Assembly (NCBI GenBank): GCA_004794655.1
Contig: SMMW01000003.1
Coordinates: forward strand, 15,767,501-15,831,500
DNA from: Marisa cornuarietis
Lineage: Eukaryota > Mollusca > Gastropoda > Architaenioglossa > Ampullariidae
DNA: 64,000 nt
Direction of reading: 5' to 3'
Below, in pieces: positions 1 through 11,686 of the stretch (position 1 is its first letter; each line of letters begins with the position of its first letter). A program made the translations under genes and the position numbers. Below the pieces are notes generated by a model that saw only the letters and a list, made by a program, of their open reading frames with translations, searched no databases and was not told where the DNA came from.

Positions 1-224
1 ATATGTAATCAAATAAATCAAAGCATATAAAAGAATCTCTGAAAGTTTCTCAGTACCAAGGACGACAAATCTAGCCCTTCGACTACAGGATGTAGTTAGA
101 TGACAAACACAGATAGAAATAACAATGACAGCATACTCTGGTTTCTCTGCAAGCAGAAAACACTGCCAGACTTGCAATCGCATTTTGGCATTTGCAGCCA
201 CTACTACTACTACTACTCCTACAG

Positions 225-1868
225 CCACGGTTCTCAACCTGTGGGGCGCGCCACACTTGGGGGGTGCGACGTGGTGACAAGCGGGGCACGAAGGCGATCA
301 TTTTTTTAAAGTTTCTCACATCTCATATTGGTATTAGTGAAATTAGCTTGCTAAGGGGGGGGGGAGGCACGTGGATGTACCTTTTTTCGTCGGGGGTTGC
401 AATATCTTGTTAAAAAAATTGCTCCAAACATAGTTTGGACTCACTGCATGATCCACCATGAAGTTCTAAAGATTTGAGTGTTGATTTGAACACAGTGCTA
501 ACGGATGTCATGAAAATGGTGAACTTTGTGAGGAACAGTTCTGCCAGATGTCGCCTGTTTTCTCTGATATGCCAAGACATGGGAGTCAACTATGATGCGT
601 TGCTCTATTATTGCGAATCAAGGTGGCCGTCATGTGGAAAAGCTCTCACAAAATCTTTGAATTGCGGTAAGAATTGTGTGTGTTTCTGAATGAGAACTCT
701 TTCAACAAGGCTAACTTGCTTCAGAACGACCGATGGCTGCTACTAATGGCATATTTATTGGACATATTTGAGAAGCTGAACATTTTGAATGCTTCTAGGC
801 AAGGGAAAGACACAACCATATTACAAACAACTGACAAGATTAATGCTTTCGTCCAAAACATTTCGTTCTAGAAGCAAAAGATACACCAAGAAAATGCTTT
901 TGATATGTTTCCATGCTTGTGTAAGTGCAAGACTGACATTAATTTGAATCTTGATCCGGTGAAGAAGGTAATTATTTCCCATCTAAACGGAATGCGAGAA
1001 AAGTTTCAGCATTACTGAAATTGGTGTGACTAAATATTATTGGATTCGTAATCCATTTCTGGCTGATCCAAGCCCAAGTGGGTTGTCTACGCAAGAAGAA
1101 TAGCAGCTCATCGACCTTTCTAGTGACCATGAAAATGGTCTTCCAAACAATACCAGTGCCAACATTCTGGATTGGCGTCAACGGTGAAGATCCTCTCCTT
1201 TCTGAGAAAGCAATGAAAGATCTTCTGCAGTTTTTAACTTCATATATGTTTGAGCAAGGATGTTCAGCACTGGCTGGTCTGAAGTCTAAATACAGAAATC
1301 GTCTGGACGCAGAGGCTGATCTGCAAATAGCAGTGGGTACAAACATCGCACCCCGGTTTGCTTCTCTGTGCAACAGCAAGCAGGCTCAACCTTCTCATTA
1401 ATCAAGGCGAGTGTCCAATAAAATTACTAAAATAATATTTATTAGCACCACAGAATTTTCTTTCGTAAAATTTCATTGGCAATTTTACTTCTTGCAGATA
1501 CGAACTTTGTTCTTCCGGAGTTGTATTGATTTCCTGAACGCAGCGTTCGCGGTCAACTAAGGAAGCCTTTGTCAAGGGACAAAAAATCTGTTGTATTTGC
1601 ATTGTATTTATAGATCCATATTTGTGTATTGATCAAGTGAAAACAACATTATTACCAATGTTTAAAAAAATTAAACTCTTAAATTAGGAGACGTCTTTTC
1701 ACCTTCCAAGAAGGACCTTTTATAGTTCATACCGTTTTCGCGAGAGGCGCCTGCAACAAGATAGACACAAAACGCTTTCTTGGGCCCTAGTTGGCTAAGA
1801 GGGGGGGGGGGGCGGATGTACCTTTTTTCGTCTTGGGGGCATCACAGATAAAAGGTTGAGAAACGCTG
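225..1868 (+). mobile_element. hAT DNA transposon (ZBED5-like), complete ends, dead
   Basis: The terminal inverted repeats share the core TTCTCAACCT: the left end reads CCACGGTTCTCAACCT and the reverse complement of the right end reads CAGCGTTTCTCAACCT. They are flanked by an 8-bp target duplication matching at 7 of 8 bases (TCCTACAG at 217-224, TCCTACAA at 1869-1876), as expected for hAT. The interior contains a degenerate ZBED5-type transposase on the plus strand. G-runs lie just inside both ends, at about 354-364 and 1801-1812. A short non-autonomous relative sits at 20247-20397. Confidence 0.85.
438..1401 (+). pseudogene. ZBED5/SCAND3-type hAT transposase pseudogene
   Basis: Pieces in successive frames match the C-terminal half of ZBED5/FAM200-like proteins. 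At about 474-689 is a stretch with LNTVLTDVMKMVNFVR and a degraded RWLSRG-like motif (seen as RWPSCG). At 725-871 is DIFEKLNILNASRQGKDTT. At 1290-1401 is the hAT dimerisation end, finishing with CNSKQAQPSH before a stop. At least one frameshift and several stops (near 687, 869, 1104 and beyond) separate the blocks. No zinc-finger BED domain is seen, so the 5' half is lost or unrecognisable. It cannot encode a working transposase. The family assignment rests on motif recall. Confidence 0.8.
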
Positions 1869-1876
1869 TCCTACAA

Positions 1877-3063
1877 TATCTTGTTCCTGAGAGAACAATT
1901 TTTGTGTGTGCAAAAGTTTTGCAAATTTTAAATTCCTCCCCAAACACAAACATGACATAGTCATGTATCCTCATTTCCAATGCAAGTCCATGTGTGCAGA
2001 TCTCACATCATTATGGGTTGCAATCATAGATAACACTTTGTTATCTGTTGTATTCGTGTCACTTCAGCATTCTTGAGTAAGCAGATTTTATTTTCTTTCT
2101 GTGTTTGAGATCTGCTTTTTATATCTAGACATGGACATGCTAGCTTGCGTTCATTATAGAATGTTATTAAAGGAAATATTTACAAAATATCCCCTGACCA
2201 CCAACACACAGAGATGCACCAAAAAAAAAAAATTGTGGGGTACACTGTAGAAGTGAATATAAGAATCAACTAATTTACTAAGACATCTGACCAAAATTAA
2301 CTTTCTGACCTACAACAAACTTGTATGATTGTCCTAGAGGTAAATTACAAAGAACATATAATGAAGACCTTAAAGGATTTTAAAAGTATAATGGTTGCAT
2401 TATACATGGGGTTTTGTTGCTTTACTTTTAAACTTTTCCAGTTAAAGTGATACTGACATCACCTTCAAGGCAACAAATTGACTTTTAATATCCAAGTACA
2501 TTATGCCACAGAATAGCAAGATGTACTTTAGGGGAGAACATATATCACTTAATGGAATGGGCCAATGATGGAATAGTCTTAACAGTACGTTTCACCATTT
2601 GCTTTTGCACAATATGAAAACTTAACACTCTGAGGATAGCTTTTACTATACATAACTTGTATAAGGAGACTTAAAAAAAAGTAAATATTAAGATGCCACT
2701 GTAGTTTGCAGTCACCTACTCTGTACATTATTTCTGTAAATTGTTTTCTAATATTTTTGAAAAATGTAAAATAGTCTGAAAACTTTGGTGTTCAAATTTT
2801 AATAGTTGGCTGTATGTTGATTATTTAAGAATGTATTTATAGTTGATAATTTTGCTGTTAGTTTGTTAAAGTTTTTTTCTGCATATTTATGATGGTGCAG
2901 GGTGAGGAAAAAGAAATTTACTGATTTGATGTTTGTAATAACTGACCTCTAATTATGCTCTTGCATATTTTTCATTTTGTTTTAGGTTTACACTTAAATA
3001 TTTTTTCATAATTATCTGAAAGTAGCAAGTGCTTTTTGTAACTGTACTGTATATATGTTACAG
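1877..3063. other. AT-rich intergenic/5' flank, no gene seen
   Basis: I see no credible coding exon here. The stretch is AT-rich with short homopolymer runs. It ends at the splice acceptor TGTTACAG just before the first coding exon at 3064, so a non-coding 5' exon or promoter of that gene may lie within it, but I cannot place one. Confidence 0.4.
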
Positions 3064-3070
3064 GAAAATC

Positions 3071-4225
3071 ATGGAAATGAGTGATCGTTTGATCTGTGTT
3101 ACCTCCCCTCCTGTAAATAGCGACATTTACAAGGTTGAGCCAGGAATGACACCTCCACCATACACAGATGTTGTGGAACATCCTCCTTGCTATTCAAGCC
3201 TAGAACTGACAAGCCCCAAGCTTTCAAGTGAACCTGGCCAACCACAAGCTATTACAGTGAGGCAATGTTATATTATACTTTAAACAATTTTCAATATTGG
3301 CTGGTCGGTTGGTTTATTTAGTATGAAAGTGCTTCCACCTTAAGGTGATTTCACACTATGGGGGAGAGGAACGGGGAGCCAACCACCCTGAGCTCCTCCT
3401 CCTCCAGTGCCAAGCCCAGTGGACAAGTGTCACATACAGATGTAGTGTCACCTTTATTGTTAATATCTAAATTATCTGGTCAACAATTGTCTGTTGTGCA
3501 TCAGAAAAATGCAAAATGAGTGCCAGCAACAGCAGGAAAGTTTTCTATAAACACAAGTTTTATCAGTATTTGACACTGCCTGGATAATATCCCTTCACCT
3601 GACAGGTTGTCAGTGGTCTGTGCACTTGCAATTCCCCCCCCCCCCCATCGCCTTTATATGTGTGACTCTCTCACTTCTTCTCTCATACCCATTTGCTCTC
3701 TGTTACAGGGTACCATCTAAAATTACATGGTCAAAATTGACACTGCATAGTAGTTTATTCTTTTTATAATCGGTAACACCTTACCTAATTGGTAAAATAA
3801 ACATTAAAACTAAGAAGCTCTTGGCAAAATATATGAGCTAAAATATTGTCCTGAAGACAAAAAGAGTACTCCTGTAAAGTTTGGCCAGGATCAGACAAAC
3901 AGCTGGGAGTTTCATAGCACTCAGACTCATAAGTAATCATTACTAAATGATGCCAGCCTCCTAGTGAGATCTTTGAAGTGATTGATTAGTTGAAAAGATT
4001 TATATTTTATTTTTATTAATATAATGCATGGTAAATTATGATTTTATTGATATTGACATGAAATTTATTTCTTTGTAGGTACCGCCTTCAGACAGGCAGC
4101 CACAGAATAACCAGGCATCTTCATGCATCAGCGATTTCTGTCAATGTTGTGAGATGACTTGTGAAATGATCAGTGTATGTCTTTGCTGCAGCTGTTTATG
4201 TGAATGTCTGGAATGCTTCTCCTAA
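3071..4225 (+). CDS. Small proline-/cysteine-rich protein, paralogue A (2 exons, 110 aa)
   Basis: The coding exons are 3071-3256 and 4079-4225. The acceptor TGTTACAG precedes the exon carrying ATG at 3071. The donor ACA|GTGAGG and acceptor TTTGTAG|GTACCG join in phase 0. Residues 1-62 are polar and proline-rich, with a PPPY motif (residues 28-31, WW/NEDD4-type ligand) and a PPCY. The last 33 residues hold 12 cysteines in C, CC and CxC clusters and end CLECFS. There is no signal peptide, and the tail is too polar for a confident membrane helix. The ending loosely resembles the lipidated cysteine-rich ends of I-mfa (MDFIC-like) and CYSTM proteins, but no domain can be claimed. A tandem paralogue at 12558-13785 keeps the same structure, which supports a real gene. 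A possible poly(A) signal AATAAA lies at 5538. The product is uncharacterised, and membrane anchoring by S-acylation is inference. Confidence 0.72.
3299..3450 (+). repeat. Dispersed SINE-like repeat (intronic)
   Basis: A block beginning TGGCTGGTCGGTTGGTTTA contains AAGTGCTTCCACCTT followed by GATTTCACAC. Similar blocks occur at 12758-12890, at 34455-34560 and, inverted and partial, at 63738-63780. The first two are shared through the segmental duplication, but the last two are independent insertions. I see no tRNA-like head. Confidence 0.5.
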
Positions 4226-5560
4226 AGACTTCTTGAACCAGCCTCTAGATTAACCCTCATATCTGGGTATGGGTGGCTACTAGGTGTTTTACACCAATTA
4301 AGCACATTGAGGTACATCACTGCAAGCTTTTCTGGACCTTTAAACAGATGACACATGCAGAAAATTTAGATCTGCTGGAGGTATCCAAACTCATGACTGA
4401 TAATCATAACTGTCATGAACAGTCAGCAACAGGTAGACAGTAACCATATAAGGAGTGTTTGCCAAACAGAATGAATGTTGCCAGATTAGGAGGTTTAGAA
4501 ATGGTTATTTTGTGTATGGTGATGGTCATGACTAAATGATTCGTTTCCCAAATGATGTTAAGACTTCATACCTGCAAGGTTTCCTGACTCTTCAAAACCT
4601 TTGTTAGTAGACCTAGCAGTATGTCTCACCAGTGATAGGAAATCTTTCTACCTAGACAAAGTTGGTAAGTGGAAGGTGATTTCTGCAGTGCTCATTTTTT
4701 TTTCAAGCAACAATACTTAAAAGTAAGAAATTTGGTCTTTGTGCTGTTGTCTTTTATCAGCCGTAAACAACCACACACACCAAACAGCACACACTCCCCA
4801 CAATCCCTTTTTATCACACCTCTTCATCCTGCTTCCTTCTCCCACTTGGCCACTTTCAACACAGTGTATTCCCAGTGATAATGAGACACACCACATGGAG
4901 GCAGAACATCCGGGCCTCTGCGTGGGAAATACTACTTCTCTTTTCTGAACCACGAGCTGGGGGTAGGAGGTCCGTCTCGCCGAGACGTAAATGTGTATGT
5001 GTGATAGATATGATGTTTCTTTGTGCTGCGGAATTGCATTGACTTTGGTGAATTGTGTGTTTCACCATCGAACTGTTTGTAACTCTTGGACACTGTGTAT
5101 AGTTGTGACTGTGGACTATCTTTGTGAAATCTATTAGCCGTCTGTGAGAAGGAAACTGTTAGCCGCCTGTGAGAGGAGAGGCTTGCGCATCACTGGTCAT
5201 GAAGCAGTGACTTCAAGGGAGCTAAGTCCATCGTAGTCTTGTGATTTATCAGTAGAACTAGTGTAGTATTGTTGTATTTGATTTGCTTTACCTGATGCTT
5301 TTTTGGTTTAATTATATTCTTATCATTTTATATCCATTGATCTAATTTGATTGATTATGTGAACGTGTGTACGTGTGTGTTGTAACGAGGTGCGACGTGT
5401 GAGTGAGTAGTTGTCCATAGCGCCACAGACCACACGAAAAGAAATTCTTTACAGGGTATTATTTTGGGCAAAAAATCATTTTCCTTTCCGATAACTAATA
5501 GATTTTGGTCACTGTACTTGTACTTCTTTAAAAGAGAAATAAAACATGCCTAGTTTTTAT
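4226..5560 (+). other. Probable 3' UTR of paralogue A with copy-specific insert
   Basis: The sequence after the stop codon is conserved with copy B as far as about 4880 and resumes near 5455, ending with AATAAA at 5538-5543 (also conserved in copy B). The intervening 570 bp have no counterpart in copy B and no coding content. I could not identify a transposon family for them. Confidence 0.45.
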
Positions 5561-7955
5561 ACGGCAGTTATATATTAATAGCTTTCATGAGAAGATAAGA
5601 CTGCATTCAAATGTCATTGATGCTGTTTATATATATTTTCACTTCATGAATTGCAAAAAGAATTGTATTTTAGATGTAGAAAAGGCAGCAAAATTCTCCT
5701 ATAAAATGTTCTTACATTTAATGATTTAATATTGTCATAAGCATCACTCTACTGAAATATTAGTTTCAAATATCTTTTAATATGTTACTATTTGTACATG
5801 TTTATTAACATTTTATTAATAAGGTTTTAAATGTGCATTTTAATATTTTGATTTTACCACCAAAATGTCATTTATAGTTCATGACAACAATCACTGATAA
5901 GCATTTATCACAGCAGTCAACTATAAGCAGTCATATTTTTATCACTAGTTACTTTAAATGCTGTCTTCATAATAAACAAAATGTTGCAGAACAATAAATT
6001 GTTTCATATGAAGAGCTTTCATTTTACACCTTTGTGTAAATTGTTAGAGTAGTTTTGTTGAAAGTCCATAATAGGGCTCTGCATACAAGTCACAAAACCA
6101 TTCAATTTTGTCTGCACACTGCAGTTGCACCCACTCATACAGAGGTTTGGTGGGGGCACAGCTCTTTGCCATAAAACCCCACCCCACCCCCTCAAAAATG
6201 GAAAGAGGAAATCCATAATACTATAATAAATATAATTAATATCTTGATATTGATATTGCTTCAGGCAGGGCTTCTGGGCTTACCTGTAACATTATAATTA
6301 CAATGGGTCATGGACTGCAGAGCGACGTATCGATTGCACTCATCTAAAATTAGTTTCAGAGCGATGGTTGATCGATCGGGACAGGGTTTTTCCCCCTTCC
6401 TCCCATTCTCTGATTTGCTCAGAACTCGCGAATAAACATATTTTCTGACACATCTTTTGTTTGAGAGCTCATTTATTTAATTCATTCACCCCTTGACTGT
6501 TATCTGTCGTCTGGGGAAGTACATCGATAGATGCCGGCTTCTCCACTAAGCCACCCCACTTAGGTCCTTTCAATCTTTCTCTCCTCTCTCCTTCTCATCT
6601 CATGGACAACTATCAAGTGACCACCTCCTTTGTCCAGTCTTCTGATCTGATCCGACTGGTCATAATTGTGATAGATTTATCGCTACCATTTGGGCCTTTC
6701 CACCTAGCACCTCGGCAAGTACTTTCAATCGTTCTCTTCTTTCTCATCTTACAGACGAACTAACAAGTAAAACCACACTGACTACATGTTTGCTGCTTAA
6801 AATTAGTGGAAAATTTGGTTTTCTTCAAGAACTCATTATGACCAGGAGTCTTAAAACCCAGAAGTCTCAAAGAATGGCTTATTAAAATTAAACATTTTCG
6901 AGAATTTCCTCTCCGATTTGATTAATAACTTATAAGTAAGAACTACTTTTTGTCAAGAAAAAGTACGCCAGATTTTCAATTGCAGGCGTGCATCATGCAC
7001 ACATGGCTACTTGTATGTCTACCAAATCAGACCTACACTTATGAGTAGGGGGATTTCAAACACTCGTGTAAAAGGCTTTATGGAGTAGCGACTGACTGCA
7101 CACTGATGTAGCACCTTGCTCTGGTCTTATTTTGCTGTGTGGTCTAAAACTCAAGCTATCAGGGCTTCTAGCATCTAGACCACCCTCATCGCAGCTACCA
7201 CATGTTCCCATCCAAAGTCACACCTTACAGGTGGGCGGGGCTGTACGAGGGAGAGTCTTGGAGACGCTAACAATACAAAGTTATAAATCATGGTGTCAAG
7301 GCAGCTGGTGTCCGGCCTGATAGGGTTTGTTCAAAACAAGAGAAGTATGTAGCCTATAGGTCTTAGTACGCATTATCACTAAATAACCAATGTCAAATAT
7401 TCTGTCAATAGAGCATAACAAGCTATCCATTCAAACTGTAAACAAACGGATGCACTCTTAGATAATAAAAATAAACAAACATTACAATTTGACAGCTAAA
7501 TTAAGCATAATACACCCATCGAACCGAAAATAGTTATAAATTTAATAATCAATAAAAAAGTTAAATATTCATGACCATGAGTCACACAACAGTAAGTACA
7601 AACTATAGGCCATCAATGTCACCACTGTACACAGCCCTAAGGAGAAAACAGGTTCGTGACAGTGAATTAAATTAATTGATCTGAAATTTGACAATAAAAA
7701 TAGATATACTATTGGACTTCAAGTGACTCTGATATTTTTTTGCTAAAGGCTTTAATACTCATATTAACTAAGAACTCGGTTCAAAGTGAGTATAAAATGT
7801 ATTTTAAAAAACTCGTGTAGCAAACTCAAGTCAGTGTTGTTGTCCCTGATCTCAACTGCAGTGTTTTCAATGCATGAGTCTGGAACTTATTCCAAAGTAG
7901 GATAGATGAGAAAAGGTGAGGTTGGTATCAGTGGAATGTGGTCCCATCCATTGTA
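5561..7955. other. Intergenic, no gene recognised
   Basis: As far as about 6205 this is still segmental-duplication flank. From there to 7955 I see only AT-rich sequence and short chance ORFs without domain signatures. It may contain decayed repeats that I cannot classify. Confidence 0.35.
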
Positions 7956-7959
7956 GCGG

Positions 7960-8550
7960 TCCGCCCTGACCAGGTCCCATCCACCAACGCTGCCCCTCCC
8001 CCGCCCTCTCTGCTATCGTCCACCCTATCCCACCTCTTCTCCCCCCCCCCCTGCTGGTTAGCTGGTCACTTCAAGAGCGCCCTGTAATAATGGGGTTTTC
8101 CTGTACTACATGAACTGAAAAACTCTCGTGGTGAAGTCAACCTACAAGGTATCCTGCTAATGTTATATATCTATGAAAATGATATTTTTCCCTAGCAATT
8201 TTCATCACTTAAATAAAAACAAAACAACATTCCATTTTTGCACCCCTCTGTGACTGGCTTTTTCCCACCCATCAATGCCGCCCCAAACTTCCGCCCTTCC
8301 CCACCCCTCTGCCAACCCCTCTCCGCCCTCTACTTCCCCCACCCACCCGGCTAGTTAGCTGGTCACTGCAAGTGCACCCTGGAATAATGGGGTTTTCCTG
8401 TAATACATGTACTGAGAAGCTAGCGTTGTGGTCAACCTACAAGCAGAGGAAAGGTGTCCTGCGAATGTCATTCTGTGAAAATGATATTTTTCCTTAAAAT
8501 TATTCATCTTAAAAAAAAACAGCAGGCCATTTTTCCCCCTCAGTCACTGC
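7960..8550 (+). repeat. Tandem duplication of a ~297-bp unit
   Basis: Two successive units each run from a C-rich tract through TTAGCTGGTCACT, AATAATGGGGTTTTCCTGTA and GAAAATGATATTTTTCC. The shared GCTGGTCA lies at 8061 and again at 8358. The units have diverged at many positions, so the duplication is not recent. I see no coding content. Confidence 0.75.
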
Positions 8551-8796
8551 CACTTAGGCGACTGACTAGTTCGCCTAAGAGGTAGAACCGGCCCTGTAGA
8601 CACGGCAGCTGACGTCTGACCCTTAGGATGGACGGCAAGACATGCTGACTCATCATTCGCTCCTCTTTCCTGAAGTCCGAAGAAGTTCCTAACTTATGCA
8701 CAGGAAAAAATGCAGCAGAATTCAGGGATGACAACACTGACATTTCATTTTTTGTTAACTTAGTAACTTAGAACCAGAGGGCTTAGCCTAGTGCCT

Positions 8797-10113
8797 GGTG
8801 TCAACTCTGGCAACAGTGCTTTTAGTATTACTTGACCTGAGTAGTGCGTTTGACACTATCAATCACCGCCTGCTGCTCCAGAGACTGTCGTCAGAGGCTG
8901 GTATTGAGGGTGGATTGACACCTATCTTGCCAACAGATCCCAGAGAGTGATTGTCGGTTCTGCGAGCTCTGAGGCAGTTCCTCTGGTGTGTGGCGTTCCA
9001 CAGGGATCCGTTCTGGGTCCTTTAATATTTTCTGTATACACTTCACAGCTTGGACGTGTAATTGAATGTTTTCAGATGGGATGTCAGTTCTTTGCTGACG
9101 ACACACAGCTTCTGAACAGTTCCCCGACCCAGCAGTGGCTAGGATTGCGCTTCCACGACTTGAATCTTGCTGTGTTGCAGTGAAGGCATGGATGACCGGG
9201 AATCGTCTTAAACTCAACGACGACAAGACAGAAGCGTTACTGCATGTGCGGACCCAGGGCCAGACGGGAGCAGATCGGCATTAGTGCTGTGCAGGTCGGT
9301 GACGCCTCCATAGCTTTTGCTGTGTACGGGACCTAGGGCTGTTTATTGATGTAGAGCTCTCCAATATGCTTCTTTTGTTGTGGCAAAATGCTACTACTTT
9401 TTGAGGACTTTAGGTAGATTACGGCCCATGCTGCTGCCAACTCACTTGCTGTGGCTACCATCGTATAGAGATTACACTACTGCAATAGTGCATTATGTGG
9501 TATACATACCTGCTACGCAGTTAGATCGACTCCTATAAAGAGTTCAAAACAGCCGCCAGGATTGTCTCCCGTGCAAAGTCGTCCACTGAGCTTTCGATTG
9601 CTCAGTCCTGCATATTCAAAACTGCTGCTGACTATTTGCAAGAGGTAGTTCGATCCTCACCAGCCGTCACGTGGCCTGCGTTCTGGCTCCCAGTCACGCT
9701 TCTGTCTCCCTGCAGTGGAAGACACAAACAAGAAGCGCACTGGAGCCAGGGCCTTCAAAAACGCTGCACCTAAGCTGTGGAATGCTCTGCCATCGTCACT
9801 CGATCTCCACCATCACCTCGATCAGCAACCACGTTTCGAAAAAGACTGAAGACCCATTTGTTTATTTAAGATGGACTCAAACAACCAAGCAACACTTCTG
9901 TCGTTATTTATTTTTTTTTTACTTTCCCGTTGTTTTATTTTTTCTTCTCTTCTGTTTTTGCTGCGCAATGAGCATTCTTCATCATCACCTCGCCCAGACC
10001 ACTCTTTTGGTTTCAAACCACTGAAACCAGTGTGTAGAATAACAGTTATTTCTGAAATTCCGTATTATGCATGTAAATGCCGAATCAACTACGGTATTTT
10101 GTCGGGCTCATGA
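8797..10113 (+). mobile_element. Non-LTR retrotransposon relic, reverse transcriptase C-terminal half
   Basis: Motifs appear in order on the plus strand but in shifted frames. They are LLDLSSAFDTINH (RT block with the first catalytic Asp) near 8830, GVPQGSVLGPLIF near 8995, FADDTQL (catalytic DD) near 9090, NRLKLNDDKTEALL near 9205, and the C-terminal block FRKRLKTHLF near 9835. Several frameshifts and stops make it non-functional. The motif layout suits CR1/Rex1-like elements. A second, inverted 3' fragment of the same family lies at 11690-11890. Confidence 0.82.
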
Positions 10114-10263
10114 CCGCGGTGACTGTAACGTTTAACGGCTCAAACCTTTTCTTTGTTATATCATCATTATCATTATTCATTTTTAATAAGTGTCCAAAGG
10201 CCTGGGGAGGGGAACAGCGGCACGTTCCTGAATAGACTCGTGAGCTGTGACGTTGACCTGCGT

Positions 10264-10358
10264 ATTGCGTCACACCATGACGCAACTAAGAAATGGGAGA
10301 TCTTTGTTTTGAGAACAAAGATGAAATCTTGGTGGAAGGTGTCATGGTGTGATGTGAT
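10264..10358. repeat. Nested foldback (inverted repeat)
   Basis: TCACACCATGAC near 10270 is matched in inverse by GTCATGGTGTGA near 10341. Inside lies a second perfect stem: ATCTTTGTT at about 10310 pairs with AACAAAGAT ending at about 10322. The arrangement suggests a small foldback element or hairpin. Confidence 0.6.
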
Positions 10359-10385
10359 AGTGGCCGCCACGGACTATTCAACGTG

Positions 10386-10443
10386 ATGATCCATGCCGAC
10401 TACAATTGTACAGAAGTTAGTGTAGTCAGTCGGCATGGATCCC
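10386..10443. repeat. Short inverted repeat
   Basis: GATCCATGCCGACTACA on the left is repeated in inverse on the right as TGTAGTCAGTCGGCATGGATC. The right arm carries a 4-base duplication (GTCA). The loop is about 15-20 bases. It lies immediately downstream of the nested foldback ending near 10358. Confidence 0.65.
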
Positions 10444-10954
10444 GCACAGCGATCGAGTCGCCAGGCAATCCTCTTAGCAACCACGCGGCTAGGGGCTTGA
10501 TTGGCTGAAAACCGGAGGAAAAAGAATAGTTAGGCACGGGGGCTAACGATACGGGTTTTTTCTGCGGCAACCACTGAGAGTGAACAGAGTTATACGGCGG
10601 CACTCACAGAAAACCGTTAGCGACTCCACGTAGGAGTTCATCCTGAGACAATTAATCCACCAGAGAGGAGCGAGTTGTATGGAGACGGCAGACTGTCTCT
10701 GCAAACCATTAACTCTACTCCTGAGTGACTGATTCTGTGGCAAGCAGGTGGAGGAAAAAACTGTTCGGCACGGTTTTAGCAGGAGTCTTTACTGCAAACC
10801 GTCAGTGTCACGACTGTAGAGGACAGGTCATCAGACAGAGAATTTACGGTGTCGACAGAAGCTTTGCTGCGAACAGGTAACGTCTTCGCCAAGGGGGTAT
10901 GTCCAACTTCATAAACAATAATTTGGACGAATTAATTGTTGTGACATCGTTTCA

Positions 10955-11262
10955 TATCGAATACCGGGTCACCTGTTCGCCTGTTTTGGATTATCTGCAC
11001 ATCGGAACATCTGTCTACTCACTCATCGTGCCTTGGAACTATATTGGATACTGGGTTATCAGTTCGCCTGTGTTGGATTATCTGCACATCGGATCACCTG
11101 TTCACCCATCCATCGCACTTTGGAACTATTGGACACTGGGTTATCAGTTCGCCTGTGTTGGATTATCTGCACATCGGATCACCCGTTCACCCCATTCATC
11201 GCACTTTCGAACTATTGGATACCAGTTTACCTGTTCACCTGTGCTGGATTACCTCATCTTCA
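10955..11262 (+). repeat. ~85-bp tandem repeat, about 3.5 copies
   Basis: Units contain GGATACTGGGTTATCAGTTCGCC, then TTGGATTATCTGCACATCGG and a CACTTTGGAACTATT segment. The GGATA start recurs at about 10959, 11046, 11131 and 11217. The overlapping plus-strand ORFs of about 90-120 codons simply read through this repeat in different frames and are not treated as genes. Confidence 0.8.
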
Positions 11263-11614
11263 GTTAGGTGGCACTGCCGCAGAGAGCATATCGCGATCGT
11301 TGTCCACCCATAGTTAATCCCGTTTATTCATTCTTTTTTTCTTTTAACATTAAATGTGGAAATCGTTGGTCGGCCCTAATTTTTGTTGAAAAAGGTAAAA
11401 GAGTGCCGCGAGCGCAGTTACATGAAAATGTACACACACGCTCGCACCCAATCATAAGAGCACTCTAAGTCTTCACACAAAACGCTACAGCGACCACAGG
11501 CTTCTATCCATCATCGAGTCACCGACATACACCTCTGTGATCCACGACGAACTGCGTGAATATTTTGCGTGATTCTCAAAATGGCTGCATCCGAGAATAA
11601 TTTCTGGAAAATGT

Positions 11615-11615
<1 letters not shown>

Positions 11616-11646
<31 letters not shown>
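11616..11646 (+). repeat. (GAT)n microsatellite
   Basis: A run of about ten GAT triplets. Confidence 0.9.
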
Positions 11647-11686
11647 TCCATTACAATGCGCAGGATATATCCATTCAGAAGAATGC

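Larger units (their letters stand above)
2960..6205 (+). repeat. Segmental duplication, copy A
   Basis: This segment aligns with 12470-15465. Similarity covers both coding exons, the intron including its SINE-like block, and the 3' flank down to the matching blocks near 6155 and 15415 (GGGGGCACAGCTCTTTG in copy B, GCACAGCTCTTTGCC in copy A). Between about 4880 and 5455 copy A carries sequence absent from copy B, so the copies have diverged by insertion or replacement as well as by point changes. Confidence 0.85.

Noticed and set aside
972..1379. 135-codon minus-strand ORF
   Set aside because: It is the antisense shadow of the ZBED5-like transposase remnant on the plus strand.
10899..11317. 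Three overlapping plus-strand ORFs of about 90-120 codons
   Set aside because: They read through the 85-bp tandem array in different frames and show repeat-derived sequence only.
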